Shown here one piece after another: positions 1 through 10,764 of a stretch of 64,000 nucleotides of DNA. The notes under the pieces are model-generated. The model was not told the origin of the DNA, did not search any database, and saw nothing but the letters and a program-made list of their open reading frames with translations. The first letter of the stretch is position 1, and each line of letters opens with the position of its first letter. The position numbers and the translations under genes were made by a program. This DNA is from Styela clava. Taxonomy: Eukaryota; Chordata; Ascidiacea; Stolidobranchia; Styelidae. The DNA lies in the NCBI RefSeq assembly GCF_964204865.1, contig NC_135253.1, positions 23,162,001 to 23,226,000 on the forward strand, read 5' to 3'.

Positions 1-1250
1 TGGTACATAATCAACGAGTCTTCATTATTGGAAGAATTGTCATCAGACACCTGTCTCGATTGCAGTATATCCAAAAATCTGCTTTTAGCTTTAAACCGAA
101 CCATACTGATGTTGGTATAATCCTGCTAGATATTCCAGCCTACTCATAAGCCATCTCTTTCATTTAGTTTAGAGTTTTAACATTGGTCCACAAATATAAA
201 TGCACAAACATTACATGGAAAATTTGTTAACGACTTGGTATAACATCCTCTTCCTATATTTTCGTTACCCCTAGTCTGCTATAGGAAATTGGCAATGGCA
301 GGTTTTATGAGATATACGACACTCTGTAAAACCAAGAAGTAACATCATCAAAGTGCCTGATACTTATTACTACATATATAAGTTATATTCCAACATCTTT
401 TCGAAGAAGCTTCCAATGGGCTACAGAAGTTTCGAGTCTCAAAAACTCATACCTGAGCAATTTAAGATCTTGTGAAAAACCTGAATCCACAATTTGGGTC
501 TTGAAACGTGGCCAGCTTCTAGATGTCATCAAACACGTTGGTGTCAAAGATGAGACGAAAGCCTGTTTGAATCAATGTTGAAACTTCCGTTCGTGTGTTG
601 GTCTGTGTATTTTATGCAGACCACGCATAATGAGGCATGATATAGTGACATATTTTCCCCATCTAATGCAGTTGTAGACAAGTAATCTGAAATGAATCGA
701 AATGCATGCTTCGAGGCAATGGTCTTCAAAATTTTTAATATGCGCATCTATTTCAAAACATTATTACGTATGACAGAGAAGGTGCAGTTCTTACCCCTTC
801 ATGGCGGCTCCTGCCACGAACGAACCGCGCCGACTCTTGCCATGGTTTTATGGGCGCTATTTCCAGTATATTCACAAAGTCATGTACCACTTTTTAGTAT
901 ATCATGCGGAATTATATTTCTTAAATCTGAAGCCTAACCACAAATCCATCAGAACTGTATAAATAAATAAATGGATCTAACTTACCCAAAGTTTGTCACC
1001 ATCAGGGACAATCCTGCCATTACAGTCTACATGCCGTGGTAGGTGGCAGCACAATTTAACCCACCATGGTTTTCAATTTTCCGCCGTGGTAACCCGCCCT
1101 ACGCCATTGGTTTGTGACAGCTAAAAAGTCAGTCGCCGTAGTTTGACCATAGCGGCCATGGTTTGGAAATTCTGCCATGCGACATCCCGTTTTTCGGCAG
1201 CTTCAGATACCACACAGTACTCGTGCTGTGTGCTGAAACTGCTCTTGTGA
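1..1250. other. No recognisable gene
   Basis: AT-rich sequence with only short, low-quality open frames. GC-rich patches around 1030-1170 repeat words such as CCGTGGTA and CCATGGT, suggesting an old degenerate repeat, but no family was recognised. Confidence 0.4.
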
Positions 1251-1334
1251 TAGGGTGGTCCAAACCCAGGCCCGCAGCTTAATTATCTGTGGCCTGACGG
1301 ATTTGCAGGAGATAATCGAAAATCGAAGTTTTTT

Positions 1335-1577
1335 TTACCAAGAGTAGTTTTTTATAGTGAGCACCAACCAACTGGAATCAATAACAGTAAATCCAGTACT
1401 CTGCATGGATCTCGATTCATTCAATGAATTGAAAATGTCAGTCAAATAAGCTTTGTTTCCAATAAATTTTTGTTTGCTAAACATTTCTGCTAAAGTCACG
1501 TGATTCTGATTTTTGAAAAAATCAAGTACTTTTTTACAGTTCATAAAGTTGTTCAAGAACCTGACACATTCCTGCAC
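1335..1577 (-). pseudogene. hAT transposase fragment, SCAND3/ZBED5-like
   Basis: An 80-residue open frame resembles the mid-region of hAT-derived proteins of the SCAND3/ZBED5/FAM200 group: a run ending in FLNNFM, then FFKNQNH, then a segment reading AYLTDIFNSLNESRSMQ, which matches the family's conserved LAYLADIF-LNxLNxxLQ stretch. Neither the catalytic core nor the C-terminal dimerisation region is seen nearby, so this is a short relic. Sequence near 1255-1285 (GGGTGGTCCAAACCC followed by a GGCCCGCAG word) looks like a degenerate hAT end and may be its terminus. The assignment rests on motif resemblance only. Confidence 0.55.
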
Positions 1578-1579
1578 AT

Positions 1580-2660
1580 TTATCCCAATATATGGAATGA
1601 TTTTTAAGAATTCAGCAGCAATAGTTTAAAGATTTCCTATTTCTGCTTTTTTGTTCTGAATAGCATGGAGAAGTTAGCGATTTGTCGACGCCTCCGCATC
1701 ATACTTCGTTGATGCGCCCGTTGGAAGAAGCGTCGACATGTTGCTACTAGATTGGTCGAATAAATGATAAAAAGAGATACGGGTAAATCAGCTAAAATAT
1801 TGTTCATCTAGTTTTAATAGAATCCAAGTTATTATCTTCTCCGACTTTTTTCAGTACGTGCTACTCTAGTCTAGTTTCTCCTAAGCCCATAGCATTTTCT
1901 TTTTTACTAAAATAATTTTTCTGCGGTTATGTGGTGAGAGTGTAAAATAATTTTAGATGAGTGAAAACGTACCACCCCTTCCTGGCAAAACCGTCCATCC
2001 TGTATTCTGTGCGTTTTAAACCTTGTCTAAGGTTTTGTTTGCTCTCCTGATTTCATAATCAGTTTTTATTTATTTGTTCATAAAATATCAATTATTTTTA
2101 TTGTTATGGCTATTATAGAGTCGAAATAAACTTATACTTATATACCATACGCGCCTAGCCATCCAGAAGTCTGAAACTACGACTCTCGCGGGAAAAGCGA
2201 ACGCTCTCGCAGGTTCGCTGAATTGAAACGATTCCGTTCAGCATTTAGACATGTAATGAACAACGAGAAGCGGTCCGTCACACCGACTCTGATCATTCCG
2301 ATTTGAACCGGTTCTGAAGACCGCATTTATTGGTATTCAACTCATTGGCCCAGCGTTTCACCAATTTCTTGGCGGCTCCGTGTGCTTCTTGTACGCACAA
2401 AACATTTGTATTTCCACATTCAATGAAACTTTCAAAATTGTTCAGATGGTGTTGAACGCCATTGCCGTACAAAGAAACTAATTTCATCATAGCTATGGCT
2501 TAGTTAGGTCGGGAAGTTTATCCCTATTTGTATCAGATTAATCAATGTTAATTAATTTTGGCAGGGGGGCTAGTGCAGATGTGATAAATCGTTTTTTTGC
2601 AACAACCCTTTGTGTCACATGCCCAGTGCATATTCGAATAAATCAATGATTGTACTCCGC
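1580..2660. other. Intergenic, one repeat fragment
   Basis: No gene seen. About 2012-2130 resembles 13462-13570: both have GTTTTAAACCTT, then AGGTTTTGT, and end in AATAAACTAT-like text. Because the second stretch is the 3' untranslated part of the hAT element at 10765-13796, this is probably a fragment of a related element. Confidence 0.35.
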
Positions 2661-3520
2661 CATCGATACTCCAGTGACGACTTTCATCGCCGAGCTTATA
2701 TTAACTATACTCCCATCGAATATATTCAACCGGGGATTCCACTTGCGACATGATATCAGTCTGAATTGATGCACTAATGATGGCTACGAAATAGGTTATT
2801 GATGTCATTCCGTGATTTGAAGTGAGGTACGTCGCGAATGCAAACGGCGACTCAACAGAATGACGCACAACTATTTCGTATTCGTAAAGAGGTTTGGTTT
2901 TTGTTTTACCATTGGTCAAAATCTGACATGGCAAAATACGGCCCGCAGGCCAAATATAGTTAATTCAATCTGGCCCGGCTGATGATGCCACAACCAAACT
3001 AAAACCAAGTTTCGATGTTTTAGCTGGAAAATTGCTCAAGGAATTTGTTGAGATTGCGATTACGGTAAATTAAGTTTTGGAACGTGGTTTATTGTGTTCA
3101 TATAATGTAACTTTTTATGTCACACTTACATGGCCCGCCATTCTAGTTAGGCAAAGTTTTTGGCCCCTGGTGCAAAAACCTTGGCCACCCCTGGTCAAGA
3201 TGTTTCCAGTGACATTAATATACACGGCATCAATTTTACCACGTTGATAGGCAATCCGCAGCGATGCTTCATTGTAGAGCAGTTTGCGGAAGGCGCTATG
3301 CAAGATATCTTTTGCAATATTCCCTGAATTTTCAGATTATTACTTTCGTGAGACGTGTACTGTTTCCTGTGTATTTTTACTGAATTTGCAAGTTCATCAG
3401 TGATATTGATATCTGCTTTAGAACACTTTTGTTTGACGCGTCGTCACGATAACCTAAAGGTAAAACATCTTCTGGTAATGTCTTCAGACAATCAAGAGGG
3501 CCTTTCGGCAACTTCCCTGT
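2660..3520 (-). pseudogene. MULE-type transposase fragment (second copy)
   Basis: Read on the minus strand, this carries the same transposase family as the one at 22.9-29.9 kb. Shared segments are a GILQKIS-like stretch near 3310, a segment with YINVTGNIL that aligns with IIYIDATESVL, then PLYEYEIVVRH aligning with PFYIYEIVIRH, then FATYLTSNHGM. The first catalytic Asp position reads N in this copy (YIN versus YID). Several frameshifts interrupt the frame and the copy is split by the small hAT element at 2923-3193. It lacks the later CxxH and protease parts, so it is a dead fragment. Confidence 0.6.
2923..3193. mobile_element. Small non-autonomous hAT element with 8-bp target duplication
   Basis: The right end, read on the minus strand, begins CAGGGGTGGCCAAGG, a typical hAT terminus. 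The left end (CTGACATGGCAAAA) is a degenerate match. Flanks are GTCAAAAT (2915-2922) and GTCAAGAT (3194-3201), an 8-bp duplication with one difference. Removing the insert puts the two halves of the surrounding transposase fragment back into one frame, which independently supports these boundaries. Confidence 0.65.
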
Positions 3521-4035
3521 ATCTCTCTGAACTTGACTTCGCCTTATGCGTGACGAATCACAATGGTTGAAAGTGGCAGTTTTCTTGCCACCCGGAGTGA
3601 CAATTTAGAAAGTTATTGAACAATTTGTGAAAGTGCATAATCCAAAGCAATGAAATTCCTGGAAATAAGAGTTTTCGCTAATTTGCACATTGTGATAGTT
3701 GAATGAAAAAGTACAATAAGGATTTGCCTTGTTCGATCCAGCTATCATACCTGTTAGACATTTAAAATACCTTCCATTTTGATTTTTCTTTAATCTTTTT
3801 CACACCTTTTTCCAACTCAAATCTTCCTTTACTTACAAAACGAAACATGTTCACAAATTTTTCTTTATCACTCATATCTATCCACCTGTTTATTACTAAA
3901 GCCATATTTTCAACCAATTCAGTTTTTATATTTGGCCTCAATTTCTTTAGTAACATATTGATGATTTGTAATCTTGTAGTCGGGACTCGATAAAGTCCAT
4001 TGATTCTGAAAAAATGATGCTATGCATAGGCCATA
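3521..4035. other. No recognisable gene
   Basis: A 64-codon minus-strand frame (3762-3956) is lysine-rich and matches nothing recognisable. No repeat structure was seen. Confidence 0.35.
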
Positions 4036-4120
4036 CATCGGTACTCCTGTAGTATGCGAACCAACATGGTGGACACCGAAACGTAGTTTGTGTACAAGGT
4101 TGGGGTTAGAGAGAGAGAAT
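4036..4120. repeat. End of a palindromic MITE family (GATGGCGGACACC type)
   Basis: The stretch GGTACTCCTGTAGTATG, then GCGAACCAACATGGTGGACACC, followed by a GGGTTAG word, matches the ends of elements at 36340-36518, 52875-53060 and 57829-58044. Only one end is present here. Confidence 0.55.
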
Positions 4121-4820
4121 TTATTTTTTCGTCAAACCAGAAAACATGATGATATAATAACAAATAATAATCAAACAACACATAATGCAGTTTTCGGTAT
4201 GTTACTGGGTGATAACGATACGGTCATCTGAGTCTGTTACCACCCAATGCAAATATTTAATGAATAAATTAAGACAGGTTCTGTTACAATATGAACTCTC
4301 AGTAGATATATAAAAAAATCTATATACAGTATATAACGAAATAATCTGATCAGAAACAGGAAGGAGGAATTAACCAAGTGAATTTTCAAATCCATTGAAA
4401 TTATTTTTTAGGATGGAAGTTTGGTATATAACAGTATATTTGGTATATATAACCTTTTCCAATGAATGGGTAAAAAATTATATTTTTATTACGAAACAAA
4501 TGAGTCTGGGTCACAGCTATTTAATCAATGTTTGTATCTATTTTACGGTTTTCAGAGAGTTTGGAGAGAATTCCAATCTGACAGAGTTATATTTTTCAAA
4601 TCTATGTAACTTGTCGGCGCCAGAATGTCTGGCATCATTTCGGGAATACATATACGTAAAAATATCTGATGCAAACCGTTTCAATCTACAATGGAATATT
4701 GTAACGGTCTTGTATTGTAAGTCTTTGAAATATTATTGTTTTCGACGGACATATTCATTGATGTTACGTTGTTATCTTCATAAGTGATAAATTGATATCA
4801 AATACACGTAACTTTTTCTA
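4121..4820. other. No supported gene
   Basis: A 130-codon plus-strand frame (4395-4787) exists but is rich in Y, F, I and N, as random AT-rich DNA would be. It has no recognisable domain and is not annotated as a gene. Confidence 0.35.
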
Positions 4821-4879
4821 ATCATTCTATGTGTTACCAAGTACAAAAGGGAAAATAAATAAAACGACTAAATGAAAAG

Positions 4880-6370
4880 GAACTACCGTACGTAAAATAA
4901 GATAAAAGATTAAGAAATGATAAAAGAAAGAAAATTGTAAAATAAACTTAAATTTCCCATAAGGATCACTACAGCAATTGTAATGGAACCAATGCGTAAT
5001 ATCACATGATTCGCATCCGATCCATTTATCTTTTTGGCTTGAGCAGCCCATAGGATCATTCCACAATTCACACGCTGTGCAAGAATCATCCGATAAAGTT
5101 GACTGTCCTGAGATTTTGTTTTGTCTACTTCCAATTATATTTCTTTGATCGCGTAGACATAAATTCCGTCCCGGCGTAATCTTTGGGCCTCTTCGGCGGC
5201 GCACTGGACTTGTAGTCTTTTTGTGCATTTGACTTAAATATTTAATGAAGCACGATGTGGTAGCGTCGCGTTCACTTTCTTCTTTATCTGATACCGGTAC
5301 TGAAATGTAATCAGTTTGGTTTTGTGGCAAGTTGTTCAAAACAAGCTCAGGGTTGAATGAGTGGAGACCGCATGTTCGAAATCCCGGAATGAGTTTTTTG
5401 CCGCAGTTTTCTCTGCGTCTATATATAAAGTTTTTAGGAGTAGAGAAAAATGTTCCTCTGGGTATCCCCTTGGCCTTATTCTTGTATCCGTTCGCCATTG
5501 AGACAAAATTTTCCTCCACGTTGACTTTAATGGAGCAAAAAACGAACAATCCAGCGGTTGCAAGATGTGGGTGCTGTTCGGCGATAAGCAGGTGAAATAA
5601 ATATTGTGGCGATCGGCTATTTCGATTACGTCCATACTTAGGTGGGAAGATAGGTTATCTCACACAAGAACTTTCTTTCCTTCAAGTTGCTGGCAATGGA
5701 GCACAAACAAGTCTTTGAACCACCTTATAAATGTTCTACTATCAAACCAACCACTGGGTGTGGCGTCATATATAGTGCCAGGTGGGCCATCAGATGTCCA
5801 GTAAGTATAGACGTTCATTGCAGCGTACACGACCATTGGAGGAAGCAGAAATCCAGCTGCTCTCTCGACCCTATTTGTTCCAAGTTGGAGGTTAGTCTCG
5901 TAATAGTTGGAGATGTTTGTTTGTGGAACTTCGCATAGTATGGGCTTCATCTCTGCGAAATATGATTTGATTTCTTCGCGTCCGACTGCAGCTCTCGCCC
6001 GTTTTGTGTTAAAAGCTAGACGTTTCGTCAAACGCCGTATTTTTCAAAAGTTATTCAGCCACTTAATGCCAGGTTTGTTCTCTGGGAAAAATGACTTCAC
6101 CCCTTTTCTGTCCAAATAAATTTTGACGATATTCCTCATGTCGTCTGGACCGACCGGAAACCCCCAACGAGCTACTATTTCCAGACATGACGCAAATCGG
6201 CACTCCTCCTCTTCAGTCAGTACTGTGGGATGACCAATTTTTTTTAGATGACGGTTTTTCATTTTGTCATAAAGCGTTGACTTCTTAACCCCGTACAGTT
6301 TTGCAGATGACATCCCCCTTTCAACGTCATCCATAGCTCTTCTCAGGTCCTACGAATTTAAGGAGTTGAA
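4880..6370 (-). pseudogene. pogo/Tigger-like transposase with PHD-like tail, inactive
   Basis: Read from 6370 down to about 4880. The N-terminal part (6334-6044) has a Psq-type helix-turn-helix (AKLYGVKKSTLYDKM) and a CENP-B-type HTH ending GIKWLNNF. The middle (6031-5660) and 5635-5400 carry the DDE core, including DNLSSHLS and FTCLSPNSTHILQPLD, then the family's GFRTCGLHSFNPELVL segment. The tail near 5080-4960 has a Cys/His cluster (CTACELWNDP, CESCD, WFHYNC) like a PHD finger. Lesions seen: in-frame TGA near 6044 and near 5650, a frameshift between about 5400 and 5540, and Tyr in place of the first catalytic Asp (NYYETN where the family has NYDETN). It cannot encode active transposase. 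Terminal repeats and TA duplications were not located. Confidence 0.8.
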
Positions 6371-6553
6371 ATCGCGTTTTGCCATATTTTCAAAGTCGTT
6401 AGAAGTTGTAGTAAATCGTAATATCATGTACAAAGACAGATTTAAATGACCAAAATTGTTACCAAAAACTTATCTCTATTTTCTTCATTTTAAAACTTGC
6501 CAGTAAACGCTGGGATATCCTGCTGAGCACACCTGTACGGCGATATTCCGTCA

Positions 6554-6561
6554 TTTTAGAG
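6554..6561. repeat. Target-site duplication, left copy
   Basis: TTTTAGAG directly before the hAT-type end at 6562; the identical octamer follows the other end at 10441-10448. Confidence 0.85.
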
Positions 6562-7059
6562 CAGGGGTTCTCAACCTGGGGTTCGCGAACCTCCAGGGGT
6601 TCACGAGAAGATTTCCAGTGGTACTCGGACGGCAGTCGAGTTTTTGTGTGTTGCTGTTTTTTTATTATCCTTCATTACTACTAGAGGAAATGCGTGTCAA
6701 TTGAAACTAGGTGCCAATTGAAACGTAGATTTTCCCTGATGTTGTGACCGTGACGCAACAATGTGAAATTCACGGCTTTGCAGGCAAACTGTGAAATCTC
6801 AAAAGACAACGTGCTGCGAGCATTGGAAGAAGTGATTATGCTTATTAAAGCTTGGGAGAGATTTTAAGAATTCATTAGTTAGGCGGAGGACAAGGGCAAT
6901 AATATCAACACGAAGATTTAATTTAGTTACATCTGGTCAATAAATTGTTGTTTTAACGAATCGTTAGTCAATATATCACAACTTTGTTCGGTGTCTCGGG
7001 GACTTAAATATTGCAAATGTGTGATAGTTGTTATAATATAACTATTACATTACTGGTCT

Positions 7060-7690
7060 CACCAATTTTCTCAATTTCTTATTACTTGTCTCCTCTTATG
7101 ACTAATGATTATTTTTTTATTCTTGCCCATTTATCATTTACTTTACTTACCGGTAGTTCACATTTGAGCTTTGAAACTAAATCACTGTTCCGAGAATGGC
7201 ATGTGCCATTTACATGTTCAATAAGAAATGATGCATATCGATATCCTATCAACTTTCCAAATCAGATATGAAAAGAAATTTCTTGTCGGCTTACTTCGAA
7301 TGTTTGCAACAAATTGAATGTTCTTGTTACTGTAACCATACCACCATCTGGAAATAAAAAAAAAGTTATTGCACCAACCTGCTGACCTAAAGAATATTAT
7401 ACAGGCTATGATAATTGATATATTATGTAATTATCAAACAGCTTTTTCTGAATTTTCATATTACTTGTCTTCTTCTATGTCAAATGAAATATCATCGAAT
7501 TTATCTTTATTGAGTTCACTTTTACTGTGAAATTAAAATACTGTCTTGAGCTATGGTTATTCATATGTTCAAGACTGAACAAGGCATGTTGTTGCTTTAT
7601 TCACATTCCAAATCAAATTCAAAGAAGACTTTCATGTCGACTTTCTCTGGATGCTTTTAACAACTTGACTCAGAATGTTTTTTTTTGTGT
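7060..7690. repeat. Diverged tandem duplication inside the hAT element
   Basis: Blocks near 7080-7330 and 7450-7690 share ordered words (TATTACTTGTCT, GTTCACTTT-like, CCAAATCA, then a TTTCATGTCGAC/TTTCTTGTCGGC word and an AATGTT word), suggesting an old duplication of about 370 bp. Similarity is weak. Confidence 0.3.
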
Positions 7691-8304
7691 GGGTGTATTC
7701 ATATGTATACAATGATGTATCACACCTCTGTATGACTGATTACACATAGCACCGGTACCGTATGTAAGATATATTTATGACGTTATTATTAATGCTATAC
7801 TTGTCACCTTTGACCTTGCTTGCTTGCTCTCTCTCTCTCTGCTTGTGCTGCTAGATGTTGAGTGCTGTGATCTATGTCTATGTTATATCTATAATATACT
7901 CAAGCATCCTGAACAGTTGTGTATTTACCCACAAACAAACACCGTACTTCGTCTAACTTAGTACATCATTGATCTGGTTATTCTATTTATATTATTATTA
8001 GAATTATATTACCTGTCTTCTTTATCACCTCATCATGTGTTTATCAATGCATGGCCTGAACTGCTCCACTCGACCGATTTGAATTCCACGTTACCATAGC
8101 AACTAGTATACCTCAATCAATTTACACACTTCAGTGCCTATCAATCGGGGAATCGCCATAAGTTATCTGGTGGGCTCGATTAGAGATGTTGCCATGTACT
8201 ATTTATGGTAGTCTCATATAACTTTCATGTCTCTTCGATGTTATATGTGGTTCAGCTGCCAAAGCATTGGTCATTCATATAAAAGTGTTCTAAAAACGTA
8301 ATTT

Positions 8305-9258
8305 CACTATGGAGTTGTTCAAGGTTCTGTGTTGGGTGCTCTTGAATTTTTATTATACATAAATGATTTATCGAACTCATCAAATCTTTTAAGCAAATTG
8401 TTCGCTGACGATGCTTGCCTTCTCAATAGCGCGAAGAATTTGATAACTCTTCAAACCAACACAGCCACTGAAATAAATAAAATACACAATTGGATGACAT
8501 GCAACAAATTCACAATTAACATTGACAAATCTAAAGTAATGCTATTTAACTCGAAAGCTCGTTCTGGAAATGTAAATCTTACAATCAAAATTAAGGGTAT
8601 ATCTTTAGAAGTTGTCAGCTCATATAAATATCTTGGACTCTTTATTGACAATCAACTAAAATGGAATACTCATATCACTGAAATACATAAAAAATTATCA
8701 CGATCAACCGGGATTCTGGGTAAACTGAGATATTATGTTCAAGACTCGACCCTGCGGACCGTATACTTTTCTCTCTTCCAGTCCCACATTCAATACGCCA
8801 TAGCTGCATGGGGCTCTGCAGCCCCTACAAATTTGCACAAATTGGAATTGTTACAAAACAGGGCTGTTAGAATCCTCTCTAGAGCACCTGTTCGTTTTAA
8901 TTTAAATAAGATATATCTCAAAACTAATGTGCTTAAATTGTCTGACATCCACAAGCTTGAGGTTTCTAAAATCATGCATCAGTTCCAAAACAATCGATTA
9001 CCGGCAGCCTTTGACAATTACTTTTTTACGGTTAGGTCTGTGCACGAACATCACACTCGCTCTTCCGCAAAGTCAAATTTTTTTGTACCCTGCTTCCTCT
9101 CAAGTAAATCCCAAAACTCATTGAAATACAAAGGAGTAGTAACTTGGAATAGCATTCCCCAAACCCTGCGTGATACAACATACAATATGTTCAAAGCTAA
9201 ATACAAAAAACTCTTGATCTCCACTTACCAATCCGGTGCCGCCACATCTTCCAGTTGA
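8305..9258 (+). pseudogene. Non-LTR retrotransposon reverse transcriptase, 5'-truncated
   Basis: The open frame covers the C-terminal half of a LINE reverse transcriptase. Upstream of its first Met the same frame reads GVVQGSVLG, the conserved block before the palm. Then come LLYINDL and the catalytic FADDACLL, followed by INKIHNWMTCNKFTINIDKSK, SSYKYLGLFIDNQLKW and a thumb segment ending IAAWGSA and LQNRAVRILS. This arrangement is typical of CR1/Jockey-like LINEs. The endonuclease and the first part of the RT are missing, the usual result of 5' truncation. The frame ends at a TGA at 9256-9258. A 3' untranslated region probably runs to about 10412, where the sequence ends in AATAAACTTGACTATGACTA, a short-repeat tail of the kind seen in CR1/L2 elements. 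Confidence 0.8.
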
Positions 9259-10412
9259 TATCATGTCTGAGTCTTGTATTCTTGCTATTGTCAGCTCAAC
9301 ATTTGACCACATTTCAAGCTGTTGGGTCTTTAATACCTGGAATGATAGTTATTCGTATCTTATTTTTGTGATTTGCTCAAATTCCATTCAATATCTTCCC
9401 TATCTGGGACCAGTGGCATGTACTTGGATATAACAGTATCTTAAGCGTATCACCCTAATCTTACTGTGTGCAGTAAGCTCATTCATGCCACGCAATCAAT
9501 CAATTCCCGGTCTTAAAGGCACCTTAGTTCTATATGGAGCTGGGTCAATAACTAAGACTTCAGTCTCCAACATTTTAGTCCATTACATGCTATATGATAA
9601 TAAATGTTATATTTTTCTTATATTATTTTGCAACTATTGTCATTATGAATTGTATCACCTCTACACTAGTAGTCTACTTACCAATTGTTGTTACACATTT
9701 CAATCTTCTGCTCATTGTGGACATGTTATTTGCTACAGTTTCATGTCCTACATAAATTAGATAATTTATTATTTAATTTATTAGATTTATTGTTACCTGT
9801 TATTTATTGTCCAATCCATTGAATAGAATCTTTAATTTCCTACTGCAATACCGACATCCTTCCGGCTATCAGGTTTGACGTTAACTGTACACTCGCCCGC
9901 AGCCAGTGCTTCAGCTGAGCAGTTGCCGTGGTTACCTTGATGGTGCTTGGAGTCTATTTTCATATTAACGAGAGACTCTGGATTTCCCGAAAATCCGCTG
10001 GATACTTAAACGTTTCCAATATACAATTTTATTTAGTGTGATTATTTTGCTTTTTCCTTTATATTCATTTTAAGCTTTCTATTTCATGTTATTTCGTCAT
10101 GCTGTGTTAGATCCCACCTAGGGTGTCGCTGCTCGATAACCAGTACTGGTTTTTCAGCGTTTCCCTCCACCATGAAATGCCATTCTTTTTTTATTTTATT
10201 CTGTATATGTGCCTTGCGTATTTTCAAATGGTGGAAAAAATATATTACTGATACTGATATTGAACCTCGGGTATCGCTGCTCGATATCCATTCCTGGCTC
10301 CCCGCGACTTCCCTTCCCCAGTAAATTTGTGTTTTCAGTTTTTTATTTTGTTAATTTCGTATGTTATTTTTTACTGAATGGGAAAAAATAAACTTGACTA
10401 TGACTATGATAC
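9259..10412 (+). repeat. Probable LINE 3' untranslated region and repeat tails
   Basis: Non-coding. Two related segments near 10118-10260 and 10265-10412 both contain a GTATCGCTGCTCGATA-like word and end in A-rich text followed by ACTGATACTGATA or TTGACTATGACTA. They look like two LINE 3' tails in tandem. Confidence 0.4.
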
Positions 10413-10440
10413 TTGACAGAAAAAAGGTTGAGAACCCCTG

Positions 10441-10448
10441 TTTTAGAG
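10441..10448. repeat. Target-site duplication, right copy
   Basis: TTTTAGAG, identical to 6554-6561. Confidence 0.85.
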
Positions 10449-10756
10449 CATCTATGACTATACGTATTATTCAATTGGACATTCCCAACAGTGACGCCGA
10501 CGTAACTGTGTACGCAGGCACGAAATCCCATTATTTTTTATGGGAATAAAATTTAGAAATTTATGTTTTACACGAATCTCGTGATCAGTTCAATGGATTA
10601 TGTATATTGTTTACGCCCTCTATCGGGTGATGGTAATTTGAAAATTGTGGTGTGAATTGAAGCGACGCTGTGCGTCTTTGAAACGCGCCCATTTTGTAAA
10701 AATCGCCGTTTTCTCACTGAAAATTAGTTTATGAAAAATTCAAAAAGTGAAGAATA
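10449..10756. other. No recognisable gene
   Basis: Unique-looking AT-rich spacer between two hAT insertions. Confidence 0.4.
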
Positions 10757-10764
10757 GATGAACA

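Larger units (their letters stand above)
6562..10440. mobile_element. hAT-type element with nested LINE fragment
   Basis: The left end reads CAGGGGTTCTCAACCT and the right end is its exact reverse complement over 16 bp. Both are typical of hAT termini (CAGgGGTTCTCAA). The flanking octamer TTTTAGAG is identical on both sides, the 8-bp duplication expected of hAT transposases. No hAT transposase was recognised inside, so the element is non-autonomous or its gene has been displaced. It contains a LINE reverse-transcriptase fragment and two loosely similar blocks at about 7060-7330 and 7440-7690. Without the LINE it may be a much shorter element. Confidence 0.8.

Noticed and set aside
4395..4787. 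130-codon open frame as a gene
   Set aside because: Composition like random AT-rich DNA, no domain, no splice or repeat context.
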